A stretch of DNA of 64,000 nt from Diospyros lotus (taxonomy: Eukaryota; Streptophyta; Magnoliopsida; Ericales; Ebenaceae), in contig NC_068343.1 in NCBI RefSeq assembly GCF_014633365.1, positions 25,885,307 to 25,949,306 on the forward strand, written 5' to 3'. This document shows, in pieces, positions 22,335 through 33,821 of the stretch. The first letter of the stretch is position 1. Every line of letters begins with the position of its first letter. Under the pieces are notes generated by a model. The model did not search any database. It worked only from the letters and a program-made list of their open reading frames with translations, and was not told where the DNA came from. The position numbers were made by a program, and so were the translations under genes.

Positions 22335-24863
22335 GTACCAAAAGTACCAGTATGATATGTTTCTTGTAGGTAAGCTTAGCATCCAAAGAAGGAAAAAAGA
22401 AGTGGTATCTTGATAGTGGATGCACCAAGCACACAGCGGGAGACAAGGATCAATTCGTCTCTCTCACCTACAAAGAAGGAGGTAATGTTGTCTATGGAGA
22501 CAACTCTAAAGGTAAAATCCTTGGCTATGGGATAGTTGGTTTATGTAGAACAGAGATTGAAAATGTATGCCTAGTTGAAGGCTTAAAACACAACTTGCTA
22601 AGTATAAGCCAATTATGTGATAAATGACATAGAGTCACTTTTAAATCAAGAAAATACAAAGTCTATGATTTGAAATCAAATGATCTTATTTTTTCTAGAA
22701 ATAGACATGGTAATGTATATGTTATTTGGCTTGATGAAGTTGTGCTAAAACATGAAAATTGCCTTATTGCATCAAATTCAAACTTCTATTGGTTATGGCA
22801 TAAGAAATTAGGACATGCAAGTATGAGCTTAATTGACGAATTGGTTAGAAAACAACTAGTTAGAGGCTTACCCAACATCAACTTTAAAAAAGATCATGTA
22901 TGTGACACTTGTATGAAAGGAAAACAAACTAGAGCTTCATTTAAACCCATAAATTCGGTTGGCACAACTAGACCTTTAGAATTGTTTCACCTAGATTTGT
23001 TTGGTCTTATGAGAACTCAAAGTTTATGAGGAAAATCCTATACCCTAGTTATAGTAGATGATTTCTCAAGGTTTACATGGGTGCTATTCTTAGGAAATAA
23101 AAGTGATGCTTTTAAAGCATTTTCTAGATTATGCAAAAGAATTCAAAATGAACAAGAATTAAAAATAGAGCAAAAAAGGAGTGATCATGGTGGAGAATTT
23201 GAAAATCAAGAATTTCAATCCTTTTGTGAAGAAAATGGAATTCATCATAACTTCTTGGTCTCTATAACTCCTCAACAAAATGGTGTCATTGAAAGAAAGA
23301 ATAGGACTCTTATAGAAATGTCGATAACCATGTTGCTAGAAAGTAACTTGCTAAAGTATTAAATGATGATGGATGGATTAAAGCTATGCAAGATGAGCTA
23401 AACCAATTTGAAAAGAATGAAGTTTGGTGTCTTATACTTGAACCATCAGATCATCCTATCATTAGAACAAAATGGGTCTTTAGAAACAAGTTTGATGAAA
23501 GTGGTAACATCATTAGAAATAAAGCTAGATTAGTTACTCAAGGTTATAGTCAAGAAGAAGGCATAGATTATGATGAAACCTATGCTTCGATAGCAAGATT
23601 GGAAGCTATAAGAATCCTATTATCTTTCTCATGCTATAAGAACTTCACTTTATATCAAATGGATGTTAAAAGTGCATTCTTAAATTGTTTCATTTTGGAG
23701 CAAGTGTTTGTAAAACAACCACCCGGCTTTGAAGATCCAAAATATCCAAATCATGTATATAAGCTTACTAAAGCGCTATATGGTTTAAAAGAAGCTCCTA
23801 GATCTTGGTATGAAAGGCTAAGTAAGTTTCTTACAAAAAATGGATTTTAAAGAGGTAAGGTTGACACAACACTTTTCATTAAAAAGAAAAGAAATGATAT
23901 GTTGCTTGTCCAGATTTATATAGATGATATTATTTTTGGATCCTCAAATCTTAAGTTATGTGAAGAGTTTGCCTCAATAATGCAAAATGAGTTTGAAATG
24001 AGCATGATGGGAGAATTAACATACTTCCTAGGTCTACAAATTAGGAAAATGCCTCAAGGAACTTATTTAAGCCAAGTTAAGTATGTAAAAAAATCCTAGC
24101 AAAATTTGGTATGAAAGATTGTAAACCTATATCAACCCCTATGAGTGCATCTAGTGTCATTGATAAAGATGAGAAAGGAAAAGCAGTGGATCAAAAGCTA
24201 TATAGAGGGATCATTGGCTCTTTGTTATATTTAACGGCCTCTAGGCCTGATATTGTATTTAGTGTTGGTATATGTGTTAGATATCAAGCCGATCCAAAAG
24301 AGTCTCATTTGAAAGCCATTAAAAGAATCTTAATATATATCAAAGGTTCTGAAAACTTAGGACTATTATATGCAAAATCAAAAGATTTCAAGCTAAAGGC
24401 TTATACCGATGCTGATTATGGAGGATTTAAGATTGATAGAAAGAGTACAAGTGGAATATGCCACTTTCTAGGAAACTCTTTAGTGTCTTGGGGTAGCAAG
24501 AAACAAAATATCGTTGCCCTATCCTCAACCGAAGCTGAATATGTAGTAGCTAGCTTATGTTGCATACAAGTCTTTTGGATTAAGCATCAACTAGAAGATT
24601 ATGACATTCATTTAGAAAGAATACCAATAAAGTGTGATAACACAAGTACAATAGCTTTATCCAAAAATCCGGTATTCCATGCAAGAACCAAGCATATTGA
24701 AATCAAAAACCATCTTTTAAGAGATCGTGTTCAAAAAGAAGATAATGTTTTAGAATTCATAGATACAAACAATCAAGTAGCAAATATCTTTACCAAACCA
24801 TTGAAGAGTGTGAAATTCGAACACTTTAGATCGTGTCTTAACTTGTTGGAAATCAAGTTCTAG
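22335..24863 (+). pseudogene. C1 pol: protease, integrase, RT and RNase H, broken
   Basis: Order is Copia type. The protease active site WYLDSGCTKHT is at about 22403. The integrase zinc region has HKKLGHAS and CDTC (about 22799-22910), and the catalytic core has LFHLDLFG, DDFSRFTW and RSDHGGEF, then ERKNRT near 23290. The frame then jumps at about 23360 from the integrase core to the RT N-terminus (NDDGWIKAMQDELNQF), so the integrase C-terminal region is deleted. RT shows QMDVKSAFLN and the YIDDIIFGS active site (about 23915-23945). RNase H shows YTDADY, LSSTEAEY and KCDNTST; the late V-A-D-I-F-T motif reads VANIFT. Breaks: stops at 22625-22627, 23027-23029 and 23848-23850, and a one-base loss in an A run at about 24090. 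Original role: reverse transcription and integration. Confidence 0.93.
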
Positions 24864-24906
24864 ATTTGCTTTTATCAAAATTTGAATCTAAGTGTTTCTA
24901 CTTAAG

Positions 24907-25215
24907 GAAGTTTTGAAACATCTCTTTCATGTTTCGAAACATGCGCTGTATCGAGAATATTGTGTTTTGAAACATCATATCATCTTATTTTGAAACACAA
25001 TTTCCAGAGAGTTGTATTTCGAAACATGTTGTTCCATCTTTCGAAACCTATTTTCCAAAGAGTGTTATTTCAAAACAAAGTTGATCTATGTTTCGAAACC
25101 TATTTCCAAAGAGTGTTATTTCGAAACATACTTGATCTATGTTTTGAAACCTATTTTCCACATAGGTATATTTTGAAACATGTTCATCATGTTTCAAAAC
25201 CTAATGTCGAGATTT
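24907..25215 (+). repeat. GTTTCGAAAC-type motif array between C1 pol and the third frame
   Basis: About 14 copies of GTTTCGAAAC or its one-base derivatives occur in 310 bases. It is the same motif that fills both C1 LTRs, but this array is outside the LTR, just upstream of the third frame. It was presumably present before the element decayed, since both intact and decayed forms occur. Confidence 0.85.
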
Positions 25216-25357
25216 TAAATACCCAAACAGTTTCAACCTTCCATTTTCTCTGAAATTTCCTCCTTATTTTGAAACCCTAGCTTCCGAAACCTCTCTCTCT
25301 CTTGCTCTCCCTCTCGAAATTTCTCTCAATCTCTCTCTCTATCATTGCAAATCAGTC

Positions 25358-26527
25358 ATGGTAAGATCAAAGAGAACCACCAGAAAATGCCAACATACTC
25401 ATCTCTTGCCGTCTCTTGCTCCTTAAGAGTTCAATGATGATTTTCCTACTCCTCAAGCCTTCTATTCTTTCAAATTATCATTTGAAAAACGCGAGGTAAA
25501 TCCTGATCGCCTATTCAATACTAAAGTCTTAGGAAAAGCTAACTTCTCGTATCTCACTACACTTCAAAATAGAAATTGGTTGCAACTTCTAGATCTTAAA
25601 ATTCCTATCCTTCAAGATTATGTTCGAATCCTTTATTCAAATGCTCAAACATCTTTTGATAACCATGAATACACTGATTGTTTTTGAACTTTTATCCAAA
25701 ATACTGAACTAGAAATAAGCCCTAACTCATTAGCTACCATTTTTGAAATACCGGCCCAAGGAGACATCTACATTCCATACACATTTAAATCCTTAGATGC
25801 ATGCAAGAAAATCTCAGGAAACCCTAATCTTACAGAGCCTTTCAAAAACATTAATGCCTTATCTGTTGATTTCCGTATCTTGCATATTATTATTTGCCAA
25901 GTTTTGCACCCTAGGAAAGGCAATTATGCCCAACTCTATCCCAAAGACTTGTGGTTCATGGAAAAAATAATTGATAATAAGCCAATCAATCTTCCTTCCA
26001 TAATGTGTAACAAAATGGTAAATGATTGTGCTCATACTAAGCAATCTCTTCCCTATGGTTGCTTACTTTCAGCATTTATAAAATCCAAATTTCCCAATAT
26101 CCAATCTTCATCCATTCTTCCGGTATCAAAGCTTACTATTTTCAATCATACATCTCTTACAAAAATGGGATATATATACGATGATGTGAATCAAAGATAC
26201 ACCAAAATGATCCATCACCAAAGATTTAGTTTTGAGATGGATGCACAAGCCAAAGAAGAAGCTAGGGAAGAAGATGAGGAAGAAGAAGATGAAGATGATG
26301 AAGACGCTCCAGTTGCCTCAGATGCCAGACCATCAACTCAAGTCACATCTGATATTCTAGCATCACTTCAGGCCACTATGGCTGAAGGATTTGCCTCCAT
26401 GGCATGGAGATTTGATGACATTTTGGCTATCCAATCCTCCTTTGGGACTCAGCTGCAATCCTTAAATGACAAGGTCAATGACAACCATTGCCAAACCAAA
26501 GAGTACCTTGATAGTCTTAGGGATTAG
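25358..26527 (+). pseudogene. C1 third frame (SIRE env-like position; plant transposon-type protein)
   Basis: From the ATG at 25358 one frame runs 389 codons to the stop at 26525-26527, broken only by in-frame stops at codons 23 (25424-25426) and 110 (25685-25687). The product starts with a basic stretch (MVRSKRTTRK), has a central globular-looking region with NWLQLLDLKI, EISPNSLATIFEIPAQG and LHPRKGNYAQL, then an acidic run at about residues 298-318 and a possible helical tail. The central region resembles the 'putative plant transposon protein' family often seen in plant retroelements; I see no membrane anchor, so an envelope role is not supported. Its place between pol and the 3' LTR matches SIRE elements. 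Function unknown. Start chosen because it is the first ATG after the leader-like CT-rich stretch. Confidence 0.72.
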
Positions 26528-27063
26528 CTAGGGAACTTAGAAGAACTAGTAGCTAGTCACCCAAGCCCTAATTCCCCTACTTCCCCGACCTCCTAGATTT
26601 TAGTTGATTTCTATGTTTTGTAATTGACTATCCATGAGTCATTATGTTTTTCTTTCAAGTATTGGATGTTTTTCTTTACAAATGAATTCCTATTCGGTTA
26701 CTTTTGATACTTTGTTTGCTTTCATGGATGTCTTAATTTCATTATCACATTTTCTGGTTATGATAAAAAAAGGGGAGAAAAATAAAAAATGAGAAAAATA
26801 TATATGATGTATTCAAGTGTATGTACACAAGTCAAATAATTGGTATAAGTTGAGCAAAACCATTTATTTTGAAACACTAACTCTTGGTATTAAGAAAATT
26901 TTTGTGTTATGTAGTTTCAAACAAATACAAAAGAGAATGTGCCACTTCAAAGGTTTGTATTTCTATCTCCAATGTAAGTTTATGGGGGAGTTATGTGTAT
27001 GATGTAAGTGCATATTGATTTTTCAAAAGGTTTTCATCATTTCCAAAAAAATAGGGGGATAAT
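26528..27063 (+). other. C1 3' untranslated region and polypurine tract
   Basis: AT-rich spacer without genes. The purine run ATAGGGGGAT at 27051-27060 directly precedes the 3' LTR and is the likely plus-strand primer. A short second purine run lies near 26765-26800. Confidence 0.75.
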
Positions 27064-28090
27064 TGTTGTATCATATTTTTTGGTATATGAGAAAAAGTGT
27101 GTGATGCAAACCTATCATTGTGAAAATCATATTTAGAAATAAGCTTTCATATTTTGAAACAAGCATGAATAGTTTTTGGCGTGAATGGTTAAATGGTTGA
27201 AAAAATCCAAAGTTTATGTAAGATGTTTCGAAACCAAGGCTTTATGTTTCGAAACATTGTTATGTTATGTTTCTATACATATTCGAAATGCTCTTTGATA
27301 TGTTTGAATAAATTCATTTTTTTATGAATCATATTTTAAAACAAGGTTTCCATGTTTTGAAACATAAGTCTATCATGTTTCTAAACATGTTTCGAAATGT
27401 ATATTGATAAGGTTTCAAGTTTTGTTAAATCTATATGCTATATTTAGAAACCTATTTGAAAACTAAGCTTATGTTTCAAAACCTATATAGTATGTTTCAA
27501 AACCTTTGTCAGTAGTGTATTTAAATTCTTGTCCAACATGTTTTCAAACATGTTTCTGAAGTACTTTTCGAAACCTTCTTTTTATGTTTCAAAACATCTG
27601 ACTCTGTTAGAAGAATATCTGAAAAATCTATCACGTTTTTGCACTTTATTTCAAAAGCTATTTTAAAAGCCTATTTTTTAAATTATCCCCATACCCTGAT
27701 GATTTTATTTTAGATATGTTTTAAGTGGAGAATAAAATCAAATAATTTTGTTTTTAAAAAGATGTCTTCCACTCATTTTGTCTCTTGGTGCATATCCAGC
27801 TGTAAAGGCTGTATGTTTTGAAACATGTTATGTATGTTTCGAAACCTCAATGTAAAAATGTGTTGTTTCAAAACCTTATTTATTATCTTGTCTTTAACAG
27901 TTATAATTAGCCAAAAATCTATCTTTTTGATATATATATCAGCTCTTTGAAGACAAGAACTATCTCTCTCACAAGCATATATACAAGTTTACACATCAAC
28001 AAGAGATTTTTTCCGCAAACACAAATGAACGAAGCTCTTCTAACAAACTCTCAAAGAAGAACCTTTCAATCATTCCTTGATGTGCATTGT
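27064..28090 (+). repeat. C1 3' LTR, part 1
   Basis: Starts TGTTGTATCATATTTTTTGG and is collinear with 6656-7680. It is interrupted after ATTGT (28086-28090), the TSD made by T1, and resumes at 47844. It carries the same GTTTCGAAAC motif family as the 5' LTR. Confidence 0.9.
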
Positions 28091-31090
28091 TGTAATGCCC
28101 CACTTTCCCGAAGCAGGCGTTACTCACTCGGAATTTCAAGCATACATTTTTTTTTCCTCAACAGACACTTAGCATGAACAAAATCCTGATAATCTAGAGC
28201 CATTTTCTTAGCATATTAACTTAAGAATAAGCTGAGGCTAACAACATCATCACATCAGCGGAAGCAGAATCGAAACCTCGACATACATAACCGAATTCAC
28301 TTTATTCATACCATAGAAGTTGAACCATCGTTTAACATAACATCTTCAAAGCAAAATACATCAAGTCTCATCTTTCACAACGACTACTAACACCTCGAGC
28401 ATAAACAAAATACATGCTAATGATTACTAATGAAATCAACGGCTACATCTCGATAACCCCTTTTCCTTTAGCGCCACTGCTTTCACCTACAATATTTGAA
28501 TATTCCAGGGACATAATCCAAATTAGATGCTGAATCATCTAAGTGAGCGTTCAAAATCATTTTCATGAATGTATGCAAACATGAATAACATCGACATATC
28601 CTTTAAAAATCATTCAACATAAATCGAATCCCAAGAGAATCCCACATAGCACTTAACCCTAACAAGGGAAAATGCAATCTCTCTAAAGGCAACATAACCA
28701 CATCGACACATTGGCACAACACGATCCTGCTTAGAAGGGATAACCTCAGCACATGACCTCGGGTATCACCCCCATATCATGTCTAGGCATTACTCTCACA
28801 CTCAAAAGCATTTGGATCCCAAAACAACCCTGGCCACAAGATGATCAACACTATCCATGGGAATCTACGTCCACCTCGAAAACAAAACTATCGCTCAATG
28901 GTCCCGGGGTGGTGTCCACTCGCAGCCCCGCCACTTGTCCCATAGGGTGAAGTCTGGTCTCAACCCCGTCCCCAATGGGTATTTTCCCTTGGCATGCTTC
29001 CCTAGTGTTATCACTCAAGTACCTCACACAGGTTGATAACACGCATCCCACATGGACATCACCCAAACATGCCAATGCCAACATCATCATCAACCATGCA
29101 TCATTTAAACATCATTTCATGTACATAATTTATCGCAAGAAATCCAATGTACATGCATAAAACACTTAGGGACAAATCGCCCTCTTTAAAACTGTCATCA
29201 CACCATAAAACCGTTCATATGCAACAAAACATTTTTCACGAGATCAAATCCAATTTGGGGTAAGACCCTCATAAAACATTCATCGTAGGTTAAAAACGTT
29301 CACATGCATGAAAACATCTTTTCCTTGTAATCAAATCAAGTTTTCGGTTAGGAACTCTCACAAAACCATGTTTTCAAGTTAGAACACTCACAAATCCATT
29401 CACATGCCATAAAATAAGCTTTTCCAGTAGAGCCACTTACACCTCAACCATTTTCATGAACAAACCAAGTTTTGGTAGCGAACAACTCACAAAACCAATT
29501 TTTACGCAGGTAGAAACTCTCACCTTTAAACGCAACTCAAATTTCCTCAAAAGGCGTGCATCGCCTCGATTTGCGTGCCAACCTCAAACTTCGCACCAGC
29601 TACTTCACCAGAAGCTTCAAGGCACCCTAATCATCATATTCATTTCAATAAGCATCAAAACCCTAATTTTTCCTTAATTTCCTCACATTTACTTCATTTT
29701 TCTCCCAATTTTCCTTATTAACATCTTCAAATAAATATCTACACAACTATTTCACCAAATCTTTTTGCACAACAATTACTAAAATAAAATTCCAAGAATT
29801 TAAAAAAAATTCCAAGACGTACCCCTGCTGCACACGCCCCCATGGGCCTAAGCGCGTCTCTGCGTGTGTGAAGTCGTGCGTGCACTGCACGCGCGTCATC
29901 TTCTCTGGCGAGCTGCTCGCTGGCCAACCCCGGAATCCGACCCCGACTCCACCACACAATAGCCCTCTTCTAGTCGATCCCGCTGGCACCTTGAATGGCC
30001 TAAAAAGAGCACCAGAGGTGCCTCAACCGAGAGCTTGAAGTCTCAGCCCGCCGCTTGCCTCCATTTTCTGGCGACACCTCAAAACACCACCAAACGCACA
30101 CAAAAATGCACCAAAATTTTCAGATTGCTTCCTCAAGTTATGGGCTTCAAAAGGCCTCAATTCGTTCGCTAACACCCCCGATTTTGAGCTTCGAAATGCT
30201 AAAACCCTCAGCCACCATTTCTCTATTTATAGACACAATTCGGACCTTAAAACTGACATGGTTGGTCGACCCAATGCCTCAAGCTCCACAACCACCTTTT
30301 GGGCGACCCAAAAACATGGGCAAACGACCTCGATTGGCCGATTACAGGTCGCGACCAACCAACCGAAAACTCAGCCAGATTCTTGATTTTCGGCCACCTC
30401 GATACAGGCCGACGGTCAAGGCTTAGTCCTTGAGCTTCCCTGACCCGAGATCTCGAGATCTTAATGGTCGGATTCAATTGGTCGGCGACCAGCAGTGATG
30501 GTCGCCCATGGCAGCTTCATCTTTTGCTTAATTTCACTTTTGCCCTCCAACTTTGATTTATTGCATTTTGCCCCTTTTTCTCAAGCCCTTGAACTTTCTT
30601 TCATTTCCATTAAGACCCCCATGTTCCAAAACTCACACTTCCTCTTTTGAAGATTCCAAAAACTTGTCCTTTCCTCCTCCCTCCGGCAGATTTGATAAAT
30701 TTTAAGAAATTGCACTTTGGCCCGAATTTTCGGTTTGGCCTTTAATCCTTTTGTTTCTTCAAAAAACCACTAAAGGGTTGTTCTATTCACCAAATATGAC
30801 CTTCCTCGGGATTCCGTTGACTTCCCGGAAGCCCCCTGCGATTTTTTGATATTTCAGCCCACATTGCAGCTATAATTTAGCCGTACCGAAAACTTTTCCC
30901 GATTCAATTCTTTCGATACTAAAAATCACTTCTCAAATTGCTCAATGATACTATATTATTTTCCTTTGATATCTAAGTCTCGGGGTACTCCCTTCAATTG
31001 ATTCGACGACTCGTTTTCACCATCAAGCCCATTTTCGATATTCAAATCTCACTTAAATGACGTGGCAGCCTTATGCCACAACAGGGTTTT
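28091..31090 (-). repeat. T1 3' LTR (last 3 bases at 42420-42422)
   Basis: Starts TGTAATGCCCCACTTTCCCG (plus view) and ends GGGTTTTACA, the final ACA being displaced to 42420-42422 by B2. On the minus strand a TATAAATA box lies at 30224-30231, preceded in the element's sense by AT-rich U3. A GC-rich patch is at about 29820-30060. Small open frames here are not supported as genes. Confidence 0.9.
30224..30231 (-). promoter_or_regulatory. candidate TATA box of T1 3' LTR
   Basis: TATTTATA on plus, TATAAATA on minus, in the sequence CTCTATTTATAGAC. The same box is kept in the other LTR at 46968-46975. Inferred promoter. Confidence 0.6.
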
Positions 31091-33783
31091 TGTAACGACC
31101 CGCTCCCATTTACGAGCGCCACCGGTAAATAATCGACCAGATTACTCACCTATCAAACCACAACTGAAGGGTTGGACTATGTTTCAACAGGAAACGCCCT
31201 AGGTGGGAACTAGGCTTCGTCCTTCCCTTCGCTCCACTCAAGAATCGGTCTCAACACAAACAAGAAAAAACTCAGCGGACCGAGACCCGAAACCCGAGTG
31301 AGCTTCACCTCTCTTCAACTCGCTCCATAGCAAGCCAGAGGTGACCCAGGCACAAGCTAGCATACGAACACTTCGCTGAGTATTGGGGATTTATGAGAAC
31401 GTACCTTGCTGAACTTGACTCGGTCCGAAACTTGGCTTTACCGACTATGCCACATTCAACAAGCAATCTCACAATCATCTATCATACTATGATGATTACA
31501 CAATTAAATACATTTAAGCTCAATGACATAGACATTTACTCACAAGGGTATACATACACCACGCCCCCTGGCTACATACAAGCAATATTAAATATACATA
31601 ACTTGGGCAACACAGCTAGTTGTCACAACAGCCTCCCGGTGCCATCCCTTCTTGCATCCAGACTTATATCATCTACACATGAGGTAAAACCTCACGAGTC
31701 ATAAAGACTCAGTAAGGGTGCAATGCATGTAAATATGAATATAATCATGTTTATGTATGCCAAATGCATGCTAATGAGGCTAGGCTCACACATCCTCACA
31801 ACCCACTAAGGTTTGAGGCATCAACCTATCAGCCCCCACCACTAGTCCTCCATATGGCCACAGGTCCACTAGTTCTTGCATCACACAAGATATAACCACT
31901 ACATGCCAATGCAACATAAAAGCATTATCAAACATATTTATCCACTTGCAAGGCCACCTCCACATGGGGCCGTCCCTTACCTGGCTCGAAGCCTAATCTC
32001 TGCCTCGGCCCAAATTTCAGCCCGAACCTCTAGCTTCCCTAGGATCACCGCCTTCCCGGTCAAACCTAGATGCAAAACACACAAAACCCCAACTCCATTA
32101 ACGTCCGGCATTAAACCAATGCCCTCAACTACGCCGCACATTGCCAAAATCATCCATCAACAAGATTTCAAATAACTCCAACATAGGGTTTAATCCAAAA
32201 ATTAATTATTCTACATTAACTCGCTTAATGTAAATAATTTGGGAAGAAATATTAATTTACCTCGGACAATTTGGAAACGAAAATCGGCCAACCGCTCACA
32301 CTAGCATTGCCTCTCGAGCTGCCACTTGCGCTCAAAATCCCATTCTCGAGCTTCCGTTATGCTCCACGAGTCTCGAAATAATTTCCAGAACCTTCTGAAA
32401 TTTTTTAGGATTTTTTTCCTATTTTTCCCCAAATTTCAGATTTTTCCATTATTTCTTTTATTTTATTTTTTTTTCTTTTCGTCTTTATTTTTCCTTCTTC
32501 TTCTCCATTTCTTCCCTACTTCCCGCGCGCGCACTGTTCCCTTTCTTCTTCCTTGGGCGCGCACGGCGCCAGCTTGCTCGGCTGCTGCCGGCCACCACCG
32601 CTGGCCCTCCGCCAGCCGACGCTGCTCCAGCTCGACCCGCCACCAGTCGATGCGCCACCGCCGACCATCAGCACATCCACCGCGAGCAGCCATAACCGAC
32701 CTCCTCCGCCTTAGCCGGTTACGCCCGCCACCGCTTGCTTCTCGCACCTCCGTGCACGCCACCATCACAACCTCTGCAACCGCGGCCCGCGACCCCCTGC
32801 TCGCACCAGCCATCGCTATAGCTGAACCAGCAGCTTCAAGCCGCCATTGCCAATACCTCAGCCGCCTCCGAGCACCGCCTCAGGCGTCGCATCAGCCGCC
32901 GCACGCCGCGATCGCCGTCGGTCACCTCGACCAGCTCCTCCATCACTGCTGCTTCCTCGGCCATGGCAGCTTCCAATGCTGCTGCCAGCTGCGGCCTCTT
33001 CCTCCGATCTCTCTCAATCTCTCGATCTCTCTCTTTCTCGCAATCTCTCACACTCTCGCGATCTCTCTCTCTCTCGGCTCTCGGCTATCACTCTTCTTCT
33101 CCCTCTTTGATTTTTAAATTTCAAAATTTGAAATTTTTTTTGGCAGCAGCTCACGGCTCTGCTTATAAATACATAAGCCTATACATATATAATTACCTAT
33201 ATATATTATTATTTAGACTCTTAATCCCCCAATTTCTTAATTATTTCACTTGGGATCTACTAATTACACTTAAGACTTTCAATAATATCATTTGGGCCCT
33301 CCAAGACCTAAATTAATTACTCTTAAGCCACTCAAAATCTCAATTTATTTGAAATTAATATACAACTTTTACTCGAAAATACCGATTTCTTCCCTGCGCC
33401 TGCACGGGACATCTATTCGACCCGAAAATGCTTCAGGATTGCCTTACTCAGAAAACCGAACCACCCTTAGGGTCCCCTCAGCTTCCAGGAGGTCCCCTCC
33501 GATTATTCGGTATTGGCACCCACTCGGGCTTATACAGAATTTATTTCGAAAATTATTCCCGTTCGGACTGCTTCCAGCGTCATTATCCTCATCTCGAGAC
33601 GCTCACCAATCCCTTGCTCTCTTCCTTGGACATCCAAGTCCCGAGGCACTCCCAGCCGCCAATTCGAGAATTTTATTAATTAATTTATCGGGATTGACCC
33701 TTGGGCTTTCCGGACCACCCAAGACCTGACAAAATAATCCAAGAATTATTTATTTTCAATACCATGTAATACCGGGTATTACA
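31091..33783 (-). repeat. B2 3' LTR (2693 bp)
   Basis: Starts TGTAACGACCCGCTCCC and ends CCGGGTATTACA. The GC-rich island is at about 32520-33000, next to TATA-rich bases at about 33165-33210. On the minus strand the island lies just downstream of the TATA-rich bases, so it would be in the transcribed leader. It lacks 47 bases present in the partner LTR at about 41300-41346. Confidence 0.92.
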
Positions 33784-33821
33784 TTCCACCCCCCTTAAAG
33801 AATTTCGTCCTCGAAATTCAC
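33784..33821 (-). other. polypurine tract and conserved tail of B2
   Basis: On the minus strand this reads GAATTTCGAGGACGAAATTC, then AAGGGGGGTGGAA and the LTR. The tail is the same inverted repeat found at 18950 and 51512 and in the coding Tekay/Del lineage. Confidence 0.88.

Noticed and set aside
25358..26527. C1 third frame as a true envelope gene
   Set aside because: No signal peptide or membrane segment seen; kept only as env-like by position.
32326..33117. 263-aa plus-strand open frame in the B2 LTR
   Set aside because: Low-complexity Pro/Ser/Ala/Leu product in a CT- and GC-rich LTR patch; in the partner LTR a 47-bp indel changes the frame.
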